Of a stretch of 64,000 bases of DNA, positions 54,253 through 64,000 are shown piece after piece; position 1 is the stretch's first letter; each line of letters begins with the position of its first letter. The stretch covers positions 62,001 to 126,000 of the forward strand of contig NZ_JAHBGC010000016.1 of NCBI RefSeq assembly GCF_018390645.1, given 5' to 3'. This DNA is from Ancylobacter dichloromethanicus (GTDB lineage Bacteria > Pseudomonadota > Alphaproteobacteria > Rhizobiales > Xanthobacteraceae). Under the pieces are notes generated by a model. It saw nothing but the letters and a program-made list of their open reading frames with translations, had not been told where the DNA came from and ran no database searches. Made by a program: the position numbers and the translations under genes.

Positions 54253-56247
54253 TCAGAATTCGAGGTCGTCGTCCGCGCCCGGCCCGTCGTCGCGGGCGGC
54301 CATCAGATCGGCGTCGGTCATGTCGGCATCGGCGGTGAAGCCGCCGGCGGGCTCCTCGGTGGTGAGGGTGCGCACGTCGACGATCGAGGCGCCGGGAAAG
54401 CGCGCCAGCGCCGCCGCCACCAAGGGGTCGGCGCGCACGCCGGTCATCATCGCGTCGCGCTGGGCGGCGGCCTTGTCGGCGAGCGTCGGCTCGCCTTCCT
54501 CGCGCGAGAGCGCCACCAGCCAGCGCCGGCCGGTCCATTCCGAGAGCTTGGACTGAATCTCCTGGATCAGGTTCGGCGCGCCGCCGGGGGCGAGCGCCAC
54601 CTCCATCTGGCCGTCCTCGAAGGAGACCAGGCGGATATTGTTCTCCAGAGCGAATTTGAGCCGGAGGTCGCGCTTCGAGGCGGCGAGGGCGACCAGATCC
54701 TCATAGGTCGCCACCGCCACGCCCGCCGCCACGGCGGGGGCCGGCGCGACTGAGGGGCCGGCGGGGCGCGGGGCGCTGCGGGCGGCGACGGAGAGATGAC
54801 TCGCCGCGCTGGGCGCGGCCGAAGGCGCGGCGGCCGGCGCGGCATAGCTGCGCGGGGCGGTCGCGGCCATCGCCGAACCCCCGCCCGAGCCGCCTCCCGA
54901 ACTCCCGCTCATCGGCGCGCCGCCGGCGTGCTGGCCGGCCGGCGCGTCGGGCGCGAGGTCGAGCAGCCGGCGCAGCGCTTCGTCCGGGGTCGGCAGGTCG
55001 CTGGCATAGGCGAGGCGCACCAGCACCATTTCCGCCGCCTGCATCGGCTTGGCGGCCTGCTGCACCTCGGCGAGCCCCTTGGTCAGCATCTGCCAGGCGC
55101 GCGCGAGCACGCGCATCGACAGGCCGCGCGCGAAGTCGCGCCCGCGCGTGCGCTCGGCCTCGACCAGCGCGGCGTCGTCGCCGGTCTCGGGCAGGATCTT
55201 CATGCGGGTGACGAGATGGGTGAATTCGGCGAGGTCGGCGATCACCACCGCCGGGTCGGCGCCGGAATCATATTGCTCGCGCAGTTCGGTCAGCGCCTGG
55301 GCGATGTCGCCCTTCATCAGCGCCTCGAACAGGTCGATGACGCGGCCGCGATCGGCGAGGCCGAGCAGCGCGCGCACCTGTTCGCCATGCACCATGCCGC
55401 CGGAGGCGTCGGCGGCCGTTTGCCCGCCCGAATGCGCGATCGCCTGGTCGAGCAGCGACAGCGCGTCGCGCACCGACCCTTCCGCCGCGCGGGCGATCAG
55501 GCTCAGCGCCTCGGCGTCGATGTTCACGCCCTCCGCCGTGCAGATGCCGTGGAGGTGGCGCGCCAGCGTGCCGGCCTCGACCCGGCGCAGGTCGAAGCGC
55601 TGGGTGCGCGAGAGCACCGTGACCGGCACCTTGCGGATCTCGGTGGTGGCGAAGATGAACTTCACATGCTCGGGCGGCTCTTCCAGCGTCTTCAGCAGGC
55701 CGTTGAAGGCGGCCGTGGAGAGCATGTGCACTTCGTCGATGATGAACACCTTGTAGCGCGCCAGCACCGGCTTGTAGCGCGCCGCCTCGATGATCTCCCT
55801 GATATCGCCGATGCCGGTGTTGGAGGCGGCGTCCATCTCCTGCACGTCGACATGCCGGCTCTCGATGATGTCGCGGCAGTGGCGGCCGAGCCCGGGCATG
55901 TCCAGCGTCGGCGCGCCGCCTCCGACCGGGCCGTCGGCGGGCTCGTAATTGAGCGCGCGGGCGAGGATGCGGGCGGTGGTGGTCTTGCCCACCCCGCGCA
56001 CGCCGGTGAGGATATAGGCCTGCGCGATGCGGCCCGAGGTGAAGGCATTGCTCAGCGTGCGGACCATCGCCTCCTGGCCGATCAGGTCGGCGAAGGTCTG
56101 CGGGCGGTATTTGCGGGCGAGCACGCGATAGGGGGTGACGGCGGAAGGCGCGGCCGCCGGCACGGACGGAACCGGGCCGAGATCGAGGGCGGGGCCCTCA
56201 TCGGTCATGGGCGTCAGGTCGGGCGTGTCGGGGGTGTCGGCGCTCAT
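54253..56247 (-). CDS. dnaX: DNA polymerase III subunits gamma and tau
   Basis: The 664-residue clamp-loader ATPase has VLARKYRPQTFADLIGQEAM, Walker A LTGVRGVGKTTTARILARAL, the box FIIDEVHMLSTAAFNGLLKT and the sensor FATTEIRKVPVTVLSRTQRF. A Pro/Ala/Gly-rich linker (residues about 440-510) leads to the tau-type C-terminus. The four-cysteine zinc motif of E. coli DnaX is reduced to a single Cys (GRHCRDI), as common in alphaproteobacteria. No programmed frameshift slip site stands out in this GC-rich gene. Confidence 0.96.
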   Translation of the reverse strand: MSADTPDTPDLTPMTDEGPALDLGPVPSVPAAAPSAVTPYRVLARKYRPQTFADLIGQEAMVRTLSNAFTSGRIAQAYILTGVRGVGKTTTARILARALNYEPADGPVGGGAPTLDMPGLGRHCRDIIESRHVDVQEMDAASNTGIGDIREIIEAARYKPVLARYKVFIIDEVHMLSTAAFNGLLKTLEEPPEHVKFIFATTEIRKVPVTVLSRTQRFDLRRVEAGTLARHLHGICTAEGVNIDAEALSLIARAAEGSVRDALSLLDQAIAHSGGQTAADASGGMVHGEQVRALLGLADRGRVIDLFEALMKGDIAQALTELREQYDSGADPAVVIADLAEFTHLVTRMKILPETGDDAALVEAERTRGRDFARGLSMRVLARAWQMLTKGLAEVQQAAKPMQAAEMVLVRLAYASDLPTPDEALRRLLDLAPDAPAGQHAGGAPMSGSSGGGSGGGSAMAATAPRSYAAPAAAPSAAPSAASHLSVAARSAPRPAGPSVAPAPAVAAGVAVATYEDLVALAASKRDLRLKFALENNIRLVSFEDGQMEVALAPGGAPNLIQEIQSKLSEWTGRRWLVALSREEGEPTLADKAAAQRDAMMTGVRADPLVAAALARFPGASIVDVRTLTTEEPAGGFTADADMTDADLMAARDDGPGADDDLEF

Positions 56248-56332
56248 GGGCCCTTCATAGCATCGCGCGCGGGCAATGGGGCAACGCCGCGATGACGGGC
56301 GGCTTAAAAAGGCGGGGACGGCGAAAGGTCGA

Positions 56333-56584
56333 TCAGGGCGACGGCTTCATCCGCGTGACCTTGTAGACCTTTCCCTCGCTGTCATAGGTGGTCCACTCGC
56401 CAACCTGCCGCCCCTGGTCGAACATGCCCGAGCGCAGGCGCGTGCCGTCGCGGCGGAACCATTCCCAATAGCCGGTCGGCTCGCCGTCGCACGTCTGCCC
56501 GCGCGCCCAGAGGCTGCCGTCCCGGTGGTGCTTCTCGAAGGGAAGGCTGGCCGGCGCTTCGGCCGGCGGCGTCTTCGATGTCAT
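56333..56584 (-). CDS. Small MORN/YwqK-like repeat protein
   Basis: The 83-residue product (95 from the in-frame ATG at 56620) contains two or three short repeats of the MORN type: FEKHHRDGSLWARGQTCDGE, TGYWEWFRRDGTRLRSGMFD, GRQVGEWTTYDSEGKVYKV. Such repeats occur in YwqK-family proteins sometimes called antitoxins, but no toxin gene is next to it here. Neither start has a clear ribosome binding site. It lies between dnaX and the SRP RNA gene on the same strand. Confidence 0.6.
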   Translation of the reverse strand: MTSKTPPAEAPASLPFEKHHRDGSLWARGQTCDGEPTGYWEWFRRDGTRLRSGMFDQGRQVGEWTTYDSEGKVYKVTRMKPSP

Positions 56585-56631
56585 GTCGGCAGCGCGCCCA
56601 GATGATGCGTCAAACGGCATGGCAGTAGGGT

Positions 56632-56727
56632 GGGAGGCTGGTCAGAGACCCGAGACCGGGCTCGTTGGGGCTGCTTCCTTCCGGACCTGACCCGGTTGGC
56701 GAGTGGCTCGTCCACCGCCAACCTCCC
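56632..56727 (-). ncRNA. ffs: Signal recognition particle RNA, small bacterial form
   Basis: The minus strand reads GGGAGGTTGGCGGTGGACGA at its 5' end and AGCCTCCC at its 3' end, which pair. The conserved loop GGTCAGGTCCGGAAGG and following GAAGCAGCC, the Ffh binding site, are present. The length of about 96 bases matches alphaproteobacterial 4.5S RNA. Its position beside dnaX is also the usual one. Confidence 0.95.
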
Positions 56728-57212
56728 GCCGCCTATATCGGACAGATGGGCGGGGGATGCAAGGGCACGGATTCGCGGCGGGGATAAGCGCCGCCGGGGC
56801 GGCGCCGTCCGCGCGCGCAGATCCGTGGCGTCCTCCGCCCAACCATCCATGCCCGCGCTGGGCGTGCCTGTCCGTTGCTCGACGGCGTCGCCATGCCCGT
56901 TGTCTTCACTGCGATCAACCTCCCCGGCTCGAAGCAGAGCCGGGCGCTTCGGATCGCTTCGCCGTCCTCGGCGCCGGCACGCCGGTGAGACTCCAGGCGA
57001 CGGTGAACATACGGCTCCGGCGTTCGAGCTTTTCCTACTGGTGTCCAGGGAGTCCTTAATCTGGCTTGGCAGTTCGGTGGCAAAAGGATGTGAGGAGCCC
57101 CCGCGCGGATCAAATGTCCTAAATGAGAAGCTGGAAAGAGGCGGTTATCTATGGCATTTTTCTGGTGTGACGGTGGCCTGCTGCGGGCCTTTCTTGAAGG
57201 AAATGCGATCCA
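56728..57212. other. Gene-free stretch at the edge of the low-G+C island
   Basis: About 485 bases before the methyltransferase-like gene. No credible coding frame, tRNA or terminator was recognised. G+C falls towards the right end, where the accessory genes begin. It may hold a promoter and decayed sequence from the insertion event. Confidence 0.4.
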
Positions 57213-57956
57213 GTGGCGCACATTCAAACGAACGGCCTTGACGCGCGTTCAATCTCAAGTATTCGAGATTTTATTGGCTATTCATCAAAGTTGAAATTTA
57301 AAATAGCAAATTTAACAGGGGCGAAAATTCAAAGAGAGATATACTATCAGAATATTGTTCATCATATTTTTAATTTTCATAGTTTCAAGTACATTCCATT
57401 TGCTGTTTCGGCGGCGGCTAATTACAGTCTTCTGTATGTGATTTACCGTGTTGTGCGTGAAGGGCGGCCGGATCGGATAGCGGAGCTAGGCGCTGGCCAG
57501 TCGTCGCTTTTTCTGGACAGTCTGCGGGATGTGGAAACGTTCTCCGCTCTCACCGTCGAACATGACCCAGCCTGGAATGGCTTTGTCAGTGCGCGTGTGC
57601 GCCATGAGACAAGGTGCCATGAGCTTGAGGACATCTCATTTCGCGGACAGATCGCTAAAGGATATCCAAGTGCGGCCCTGGACTCGTTTGACGCTGACGT
57701 TTTGATTGTTGACGGGCCGATCGGAACCGCGCGCTATTCACGCTGGGGTGCAGGTCCGATAATCGAGCGGATGGTCGGGCGGGAGTTCGTCGTCATTTTC
57801 GACGATGCAGAGCGTTCGGGTGAGCAAGAAACGATCAGTGAGGTGCTCGATATGCTTCGAGAAAATAAAGTTGAGTTTTTTATAAAATGTATATTCGGGT
57901 ATTCATTTCAATTCATAATTATGACTCAGAAATATAAGCATCTTCAATTTATTTGA
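57213..57956 (+). CDS. SAM-methyltransferase-like protein of unknown substrate (low-G+C island)
   Basis: The 247-residue protein has a Rossmann-like core: DRIAELGAGQSSLFLDSLRD (SAM-type glycine loop near residue 90), LTVEHDPAWNGFVSARV, ADVLIVDGPIGTARYSRWGA and FVVIFDDAERSGEQET. This is the pattern of methyltransferases that act on sugars or small molecules, but catalytic residues cannot be assigned. Base and codon use are strongly AT-rich (AAA, TTT, ATT) compared with the surrounding genes. It lies 22 bases before the glycosyltransferase, and both are probably one imported unit. Confidence 0.65.
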   Translation: MAHIQTNGLDARSISSIRDFIGYSSKLKFKIANLTGAKIQREIYYQNIVHHIFNFHSFKYIPFAVSAAANYSLLYVIYRVVREGRPDRIAELGAGQSSLFLDSLRDVETFSALTVEHDPAWNGFVSARVRHETRCHELEDISFRGQIAKGYPSAALDSFDADVLIVDGPIGTARYSRWGAGPIIERMVGREFVVIFDDAERSGEQETISEVLDMLRENKVEFFIKCIFGYSFQFIIMTQKYKHLQFI

Positions 57957-57978
57957 TTGGTAAGCCATCGGGTGGACA

Positions 57979-58890
57979 GTGAATAAACTTACCGGAAAGC
58001 CAGCCGTTTCGGTGGTAGTGACCGTTTACCGCGAGCCGGTACAAATTGTGCGCGCCTCTTTGCAAAGCGTGCTGGACCAGACGTGGCCGGCGTTCGAAAT
58101 CCTCATTGTCAATGACAGCGGCGATCGTCGAGCCGAAATATCGGCGCTCGCCGAACTTCACGAAACAATACGGGTCATCGATCATTCAAAAAACAGCGGA
58201 GGATCGGCCGCGCGCAACACCGGCATAGATGCGGCGTGCGGAGAACTGATTGCCTTCATCGATGCGGACGACGTGTGGTATCCCGCTAAACTGGAAACGC
58301 AGCTTGATGTCGAGGGCGATCGCTCCGGGTGCTTTTTCGCGTCCAACTGCATGCTGGTGTGGAACGGGACGAAGAAGCTTTGCAACCGGACACCGCCGGA
58401 TCCCGACAACTCGCTAAGCTCATTCCTGTTGCGCGGGGGCGGCGCGCTCCAGACATCAACCCTCATTGTTCCGGCGACGCTTGCGAAGCGGATCCGATTC
58501 AGGGAGGGACTGAAGCGGCACCAAGACTGGGATTTTGTGTTGAGACTGCAGCAGGCTGGAGTTCCCCTTCGCTATCAGCACGAAGCGCTGTCGGAATACG
58601 TGATGTATGATATCCCTGGGCGGGTCAGCATGCAGAAAAATGGATATCTGGCAACGGTACAGTGGTTCAAGCTGATCAAGGGGCATGTGCCGGCGGCGGA
58701 CCAGCAGCATTATTTCTTTCGCAACTGCATGTCGCGAAGCGCCCTTCGAACGCCCCTCCCGCTGGCCGTCGCTGTGGCCCAGGTCATCTGGCTGAGCCCG
58801 ATAAATGGGCTGAAGGAGGCCGTGGCGGCGGTGCGGCGCGCGCTTCGTCCCCAGCCGCGGCTGCCGGATTGCGAGCCGACAGCGCCCTGA
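57979..58890 (+). CDS. Family 2 glycosyltransferase (low-G+C island)
   Basis: The 303-residue enzyme starts at a GTG and has the GT-A signature: VSVVVTVYREPVQIVRASLQ, ILIVNDSGDRRAE, NSGGSAARNTGIDAACGELI and the metal site FIDADDVWYPAKL. It adds a sugar to a cell-surface or secreted acceptor. GC content rises towards the 3' end, which reads like native sequence. It is paired with the upstream methyltransferase-like gene, suggesting a surface-polysaccharide remnant. Confidence 0.88.
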   Translation: MNKLTGKPAVSVVVTVYREPVQIVRASLQSVLDQTWPAFEILIVNDSGDRRAEISALAELHETIRVIDHSKNSGGSAARNTGIDAACGELIAFIDADDVWYPAKLETQLDVEGDRSGCFFASNCMLVWNGTKKLCNRTPPDPDNSLSSFLLRGGGALQTSTLIVPATLAKRIRFREGLKRHQDWDFVLRLQQAGVPLRYQHEALSEYVMYDIPGRVSMQKNGYLATVQWFKLIKGHVPAADQQHYFFRNCMSRSALRTPLPLAVAVAQVIWLSPINGLKEAVAAVRRALRPQPRLPDCEPTAP

Positions 58891-58902
58891 GGCCGCCGAA
58901 AT

Positions 58903-60066
58903 TTACCTCCCCGTCAACGCTTCCACCAGCGCGTAGGCTGCCTTCACCCGCTCCTCATTGGGATAGTTGCGGTTGGCGAGCACAACGATTCCGAGCTTTT
59001 CCGCCGGCAGCATCACCACATAGCTGCCGAAGCCGTTGGTCGAGCCGGTCTTGTTGATGTAGCTGGCCGGCACCGGCGGCGAGGGCGGGTCGAGCCGGGT
59101 GATGGGCTGGGGCTTGATCGCCATGTCGAGCGAATTTCCCTTCAGCAGCCGGTCGAGCGGTACCGGCCAGGGGTATCGCTCCCACACCATCTCCTGCACA
59201 TAGCTGGCGGTTTCGAAATAGCCGGTATGGGTGCGGGCCAGCGCCCGCGCCATGTCCGGCGCCACATCGCCCACGCCCATATTGGCATCGAGGAAGGTGA
59301 GCATGTCGAGCGCGGTGGACTTCACCCCATAGGCTTCCGGCGCCAGAAGGCCCGGATTCACGCGGGTAGGCTTGTTCGCCTTGGTGTAGCCCATGGCGTA
59401 GCGCGCCATGGCGTCCTCGGGCACGTCGATATAGGTGCTCTTCAGCCCGAGCCGCGGGAACAGGTCGCGCTGCGCCGCGCGGGTGAAGCCGATGTCGAGC
59501 GCGGTGGCGGTGACGAGGCCGAGCACGCCGATGCTGATATTGGAATAGGCCCGCCGCGTCGCCGGCGGCGCGGCGGGCTTCCAGGCGGCCAGCCACGCGA
59601 CCAGTTCCTTCTCGTTGCGGATGCTGTCGGGAAGCTGCAGCGGCATGCCGCCGGTGGCATGGGTGGCGAGGTCAATGGGGGTGAGCGCGCCGAAGGCGGT
59701 GCCGGTGAGCCGCTGGGCTACCTTTTCCAGCGGCGCATCGAGGTCGAGCCGGCCGCGCTCGGCCGCCAGCGCCGCCAGCGCCACGTTGAAGGTCTTGCTC
59801 ACCGAGCCGAGCTCGAACAGCGTGTCGCCATCCACCGGCCGTCCGCCCTTGCGGGCGGTGCGGCCGATGGCGAGAATTTCGTGCTGGCCGTTGCGGGTGA
59901 TGCCGACCACGAGGCCGGGAATGTCGTTGGCCTTGGCGAGCGCGCTGAAGATGGGCGGCGCGACCTTGCCGAAGTCGGGCGGGGTCTGGGCACGGGCCGG
60001 CAGCGCCGCCACGCCGAGCGGCAGCAAAGCGGAGGCGAGCAGGGCGCGGCGGGACAGCATGGTCAT
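58903..60066 (-). CDS. Class C (AmpC-type) beta-lactamase family serine hydrolase
   Basis: The 387-residue protein has a signal peptide (SRRALLASALLPLGVAALPARA) and the class C motifs: SVSK (SxxK) in LFELGSVSKTFNVALAAL, YSN in RRAYSNISIGVLGL, and KTG in YINKTGSTNGFGSYV. The order, spacing and length fit AmpC. AAGGAGCCCGCC precedes the ATG. Chromosomal class C enzymes in environmental alphaproteobacteria often act as weak or inducible beta-lactamases; no ampR lies next to it. The name ampC is probable, but the enzyme could be a related esterase or peptidase. Confidence 0.88.
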   Translation of the reverse strand: MTMLSRRALLASALLPLGVAALPARAQTPPDFGKVAPPIFSALAKANDIPGLVVGITRNGQHEILAIGRTARKGGRPVDGDTLFELGSVSKTFNVALAALAAERGRLDLDAPLEKVAQRLTGTAFGALTPIDLATHATGGMPLQLPDSIRNEKELVAWLAAWKPAAPPATRRAYSNISIGVLGLVTATALDIGFTRAAQRDLFPRLGLKSTYIDVPEDAMARYAMGYTKANKPTRVNPGLLAPEAYGVKSTALDMLTFLDANMGVGDVAPDMARALARTHTGYFETASYVQEMVWERYPWPVPLDRLLKGNSLDMAIKPQPITRLDPPSPPVPASYINKTGSTNGFGSYVVMLPAEKLGIVVLANRNYPNEERVKAAYALVEALTGR

Positions 60067-60095
60067 GGCGGGCTCCTTGGCGCGGACGGCTTTCT

Positions 60096-62266
<2,171 letters not shown>

Positions 62267-62449
62267 GGCACTGTACTTCGGCGGGAGCGGCGCGCCATCA
62301 GTAGGACAAAGCGCCGCGCCCGACAAATGCGGAGCGCGGGGGGCAGCCCCGCCCGCCCACCCGCCTTCAGGGCGATGGAAAGCCGTGCCCGGCGGGGCTA
62401 TAGCTTCACCGCGCCCGCGATCCGGCCGGGCGAGGGAGCTGCTGCGACG

Positions 62450-62872
62450 ATGAGCGATGCCTCGATCTTTGTCCTCGACCCGCGGCTGGAAACGGACAGT
62501 TTCCCGGTGGCCGAACTGAAGCTGGCCACGCTGCGGCTGATGGACGATTCCCGCTTTCCCTGGGTCATACTGGTGCCGCGCCGCCCCGGCCTTGCCGAAC
62601 TGATCGACCTCGACCCGGCCGACCGCGCCGTCCTGACCGGCGAGATCGACGCGGTGAGCCGGGCGCTGAGATCGCTGACCGATTGCGACAAGCTCAACGT
62701 CGCCGCGCTCGGCAATATGGTGCGCCAGCTGCATGTCCACGTTATCGCCCGCTTCGAGGGCGATGCCGCCTGGCCCGGCGCGGTGTGGGGCGCCGGCGGC
62801 GAGCGCCAGAGCTATGGCGCGCCGCAGGCCATGCTGCTGGCGGGCCGGCTGCGCGGGGCGCTGGCGGCATGA
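62450..62872 (+). CDS. HIT family protein
   Basis: The 140-residue protein has a histidine-triad domain, with the HxHxH-type site in NMVRQLHVHVIARFEGDAAW. HIT proteins are nucleotide hydrolases or transferases. Its stop overlaps the nudC start by four bases, so the two nucleotide-handling enzymes are probably translated together. The divergent Fsr-type gene shares its promoter region. Confidence 0.9.
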   Translation: MSDASIFVLDPRLETDSFPVAELKLATLRLMDDSRFPWVILVPRRPGLAELIDLDPADRAVLTGEIDAVSRALRSLTDCDKLNVAALGNMVRQLHVHVIARFEGDAAWPGAVWGAGGERQSYGAPQAMLLAGRLRGALAA

Positions 62873-63870
62873 GCGACCTCGCCTCGACCGACGCGACCCT
62901 GGGGCTGTGGCCGCATCTCGGCTACACCGGCTCGCGGCTCGACCGGGCCGGCCTGCGGCGTGGCGAGATGGAGAGCTTTCTCGCCGATCCGCGCGCGCGC
63001 GCCTGCCTGATCTCGGGCGAGAGCGTGGTGCTGCGGCGCCGACCGGGCTTCATTGCCGGGCTGGAGGACGGACCGGGCTCCTGCGCCGCGCTGTTTCCTC
63101 TCGCCGAGGCGGTGGCGCTGGGCGGGCGGCTCGGCGAGGCGTGCCTGCTCGGCCTCGACGGCGAGGTGCCGCACCTCGTGCTGCCGCTTCCCGCCGCCGC
63201 GCTGGGCGCGCTCACCGAGCGACCGGAGGCGCGGCCGGACCTCCTCGTCATCGACCTGCGCGCCATCGCGGTGCGTGAACTGGTGAGCGTGGAGGAGATC
63301 GGCCAGCTCGCCACCGCCAAGGCGATGCTGGCCTGGCACGCGCGCCGGACCTTCTGCTCCAATTGCGGCGAGCGGCTGGTGCCGGCGGAGGCCGGCTGGC
63401 GGCGCGAATGCCCCAATTGCGGCGCGCAGCATTTTCCGCGTACCGACCCGGTGGTGATCATGCTCACCGTCGCCGGCGACGAGTGCCTGCTCGGCCGCTC
63501 GGCCCGCTTCGCGCCGGGCATGTGGTCCTGCCTCGCCGGCTTCGTCGAGCCGGGCGAGACCTTCGAGGACGCGGTGCGGCGCGAGACCATGGAAGAGGCC
63601 GGCATCGCCACCGGCGCGGTGCGCTATCTCTGCTCGCAACCCTGGCCGTTCCCGATGTCGGTCATGACCGGCTTCCACGCGCGGGCGGCCTCACGCGAGA
63701 TCGTGATCGACCCGAACGAACTGGAGGGCGCGCGCTGGTTCCACCGCGACGAGGCACGCCTGCTGCTCACCCGCACCCACCCGGAAGGGCTGATGGCGCC
63801 GCCGCGCATGGCGATCGCGCATCACCTGCTGCGGGCGTTCGTGGAAGGGCGCGACCCGCCGGCGGGGTGA
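62869..63870 (+). CDS. nudC: NAD+ diphosphatase NudC
   Basis: The 333-residue protein has the N-terminal NudC domain, a four-cysteine zinc ribbon (FCSNCGERLV; ECPNCGAQHFPR), a complete Nudix box (GFVEPGETFEDAVRRETMEE, then AGI, near residue 224), and the NADH-pyrophosphatase motif SQPWPFPMS. It hydrolyses NADH and removes NAD caps from RNA. Its ATG overlaps the HIT gene stop. It is followed by a family A repeat at the end of the window. Confidence 0.96.
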   Translation: MSDLASTDATLGLWPHLGYTGSRLDRAGLRRGEMESFLADPRARACLISGESVVLRRRPGFIAGLEDGPGSCAALFPLAEAVALGGRLGEACLLGLDGEVPHLVLPLPAAALGALTERPEARPDLLVIDLRAIAVRELVSVEEIGQLATAKAMLAWHARRTFCSNCGERLVPAEAGWRRECPNCGAQHFPRTDPVVIMLTVAGDECLLGRSARFAPGMWSCLAGFVEPGETFEDAVRRETMEEAGIATGAVRYLCSQPWPFPMSVMTGFHARAASREIVIDPNELEGARWFHRDEARLLLTRTHPEGLMAPPRMAIAHHLLRAFVEGRDPPAG

Positions 63871-63875
63871 GGGCA

Positions 63876-63982
63876 ACGTCGTCCTGAGGTGCCCGGCCAT
63901 CGGCCGGGCCTCGAAGGATGGCGCGGGAGTGTCGCCCCGAACCCCATCCTTCGAGGCTCGCTGCGCTCGCACCTCAGGATGA
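63876..63982. repeat. Intergenic repeat family A, copy 3
   Basis: GTCCTGAGGTGCCC to GGGCCTCGAAGGATGG and CCATCCTTCGAGGC to GCACCTCAGGATGA form two opposed hairpins, as in copy 1. The first hairpin directly follows the nudC stop and may terminate it. Confidence 0.78.
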
Positions 63983-64000
63983 GGGTGTATCGTCCGGCCC

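Noticed and set aside
56630-57241. Plus-strand open frame across the SRP RNA gene
   Set aside because: It reads through the structural RNA on the opposite strand and has no protein similarity.

Overview
The window is ordinary chromosome from a high-G+C alphaproteobacterium, most likely of the order Hyphomicrobiales (Rhizobiales) and of a Xanthobacteraceae-like type (Ancylobacter, Starkeya or Xanthobacter relatives). The clues are a CcrM-type methyltransferase at the left edge, an F0 operon with the extra b' subunit (atpI-atpB-atpE-atpF'-atpF), HisZ beside HisG, a fixK/FNR-controlled ccoNOQP-ccoGHIS pair, the ffs-dnaX-ybaB block, and imperfect-hairpin intergenic repeats of the kind common in this order. 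The genus is an inference from gene content; no rRNA or tRNA gene was seen.

Layout, left to right. 1-5 kb: ccrM start (truncated by the window edge), a FUSC-type membrane protein and smc. 5-8 kb: the F0 part of ATP synthase, from a recognisable promoter to a strong terminator. 8.6-18.3 kb: a SleB-type cell wall hydrolase, a Sua5-type threonylcarbamoyl-AMP synthase, a histone-deacetylase-family amidohydrolase, then xseB, dxs and tlyA, with three minus-strand genes (DUF1272, isoprenylcysteine-methyltransferase-like, alpha/beta hydrolase) between xseB and dxs. 18.5-27.7 kb: an RNA uracil-5-methyltransferase, a DUF1194 von Willebrand-like protein, an unusual ribB, aroC, a CBS/CorC hemolysin-family protein, a Flp-pilin-like peptide and hrpB. 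28-36 kb: an omega-aminotransferase, a TPR membrane protein and hisS-hisZ-hisG, separated by repeat clusters. 36-40 kb: cysG, a YqhA-type protein, a secreted protein, msrA and a small membrane protein.

40.3-49.8 kb is the respiratory module. An FNR/FixK box precedes ccoNOQP (cytochrome cbb3 oxidase). A terminator follows, then ccoG, ccoH, ccoI and ccoS, ending in an overlapping major-facilitator gene whose MxxxM and HxxxM motifs match the copper importer CcoA. Copper import (CcoA-like), export (CcoI) and cluster/copper handling (CcoG, CcoS) thus appear to sit in one assembly operon.

49.8-64 kb: a fused transporter/acyltransferase/acyl-ACP synthetase (aas-like) with its own TetR gene and operator, ybaB-dnaX-MORN protein and the SRP RNA gene on the minus strand, a small low-G+C island (SAM-methyltransferase-like plus glycosyltransferase), then a class C beta-lactamase-family protein, proline iminopeptidase, a fosmidomycin-resistance-type exporter, a HIT protein and nudC.

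The observations most worth following are: a helix-turn-helix domain fused to RibB with a perfect 10+1+10 palindrome just upstream and a degenerate GTP cyclohydrolase II tail; the CcoA-like transporter in the cbb3 assembly operon; a stretch inside hisS with foreign codon use and apparent extra residues; and the TetR operator before the aas-like gene.
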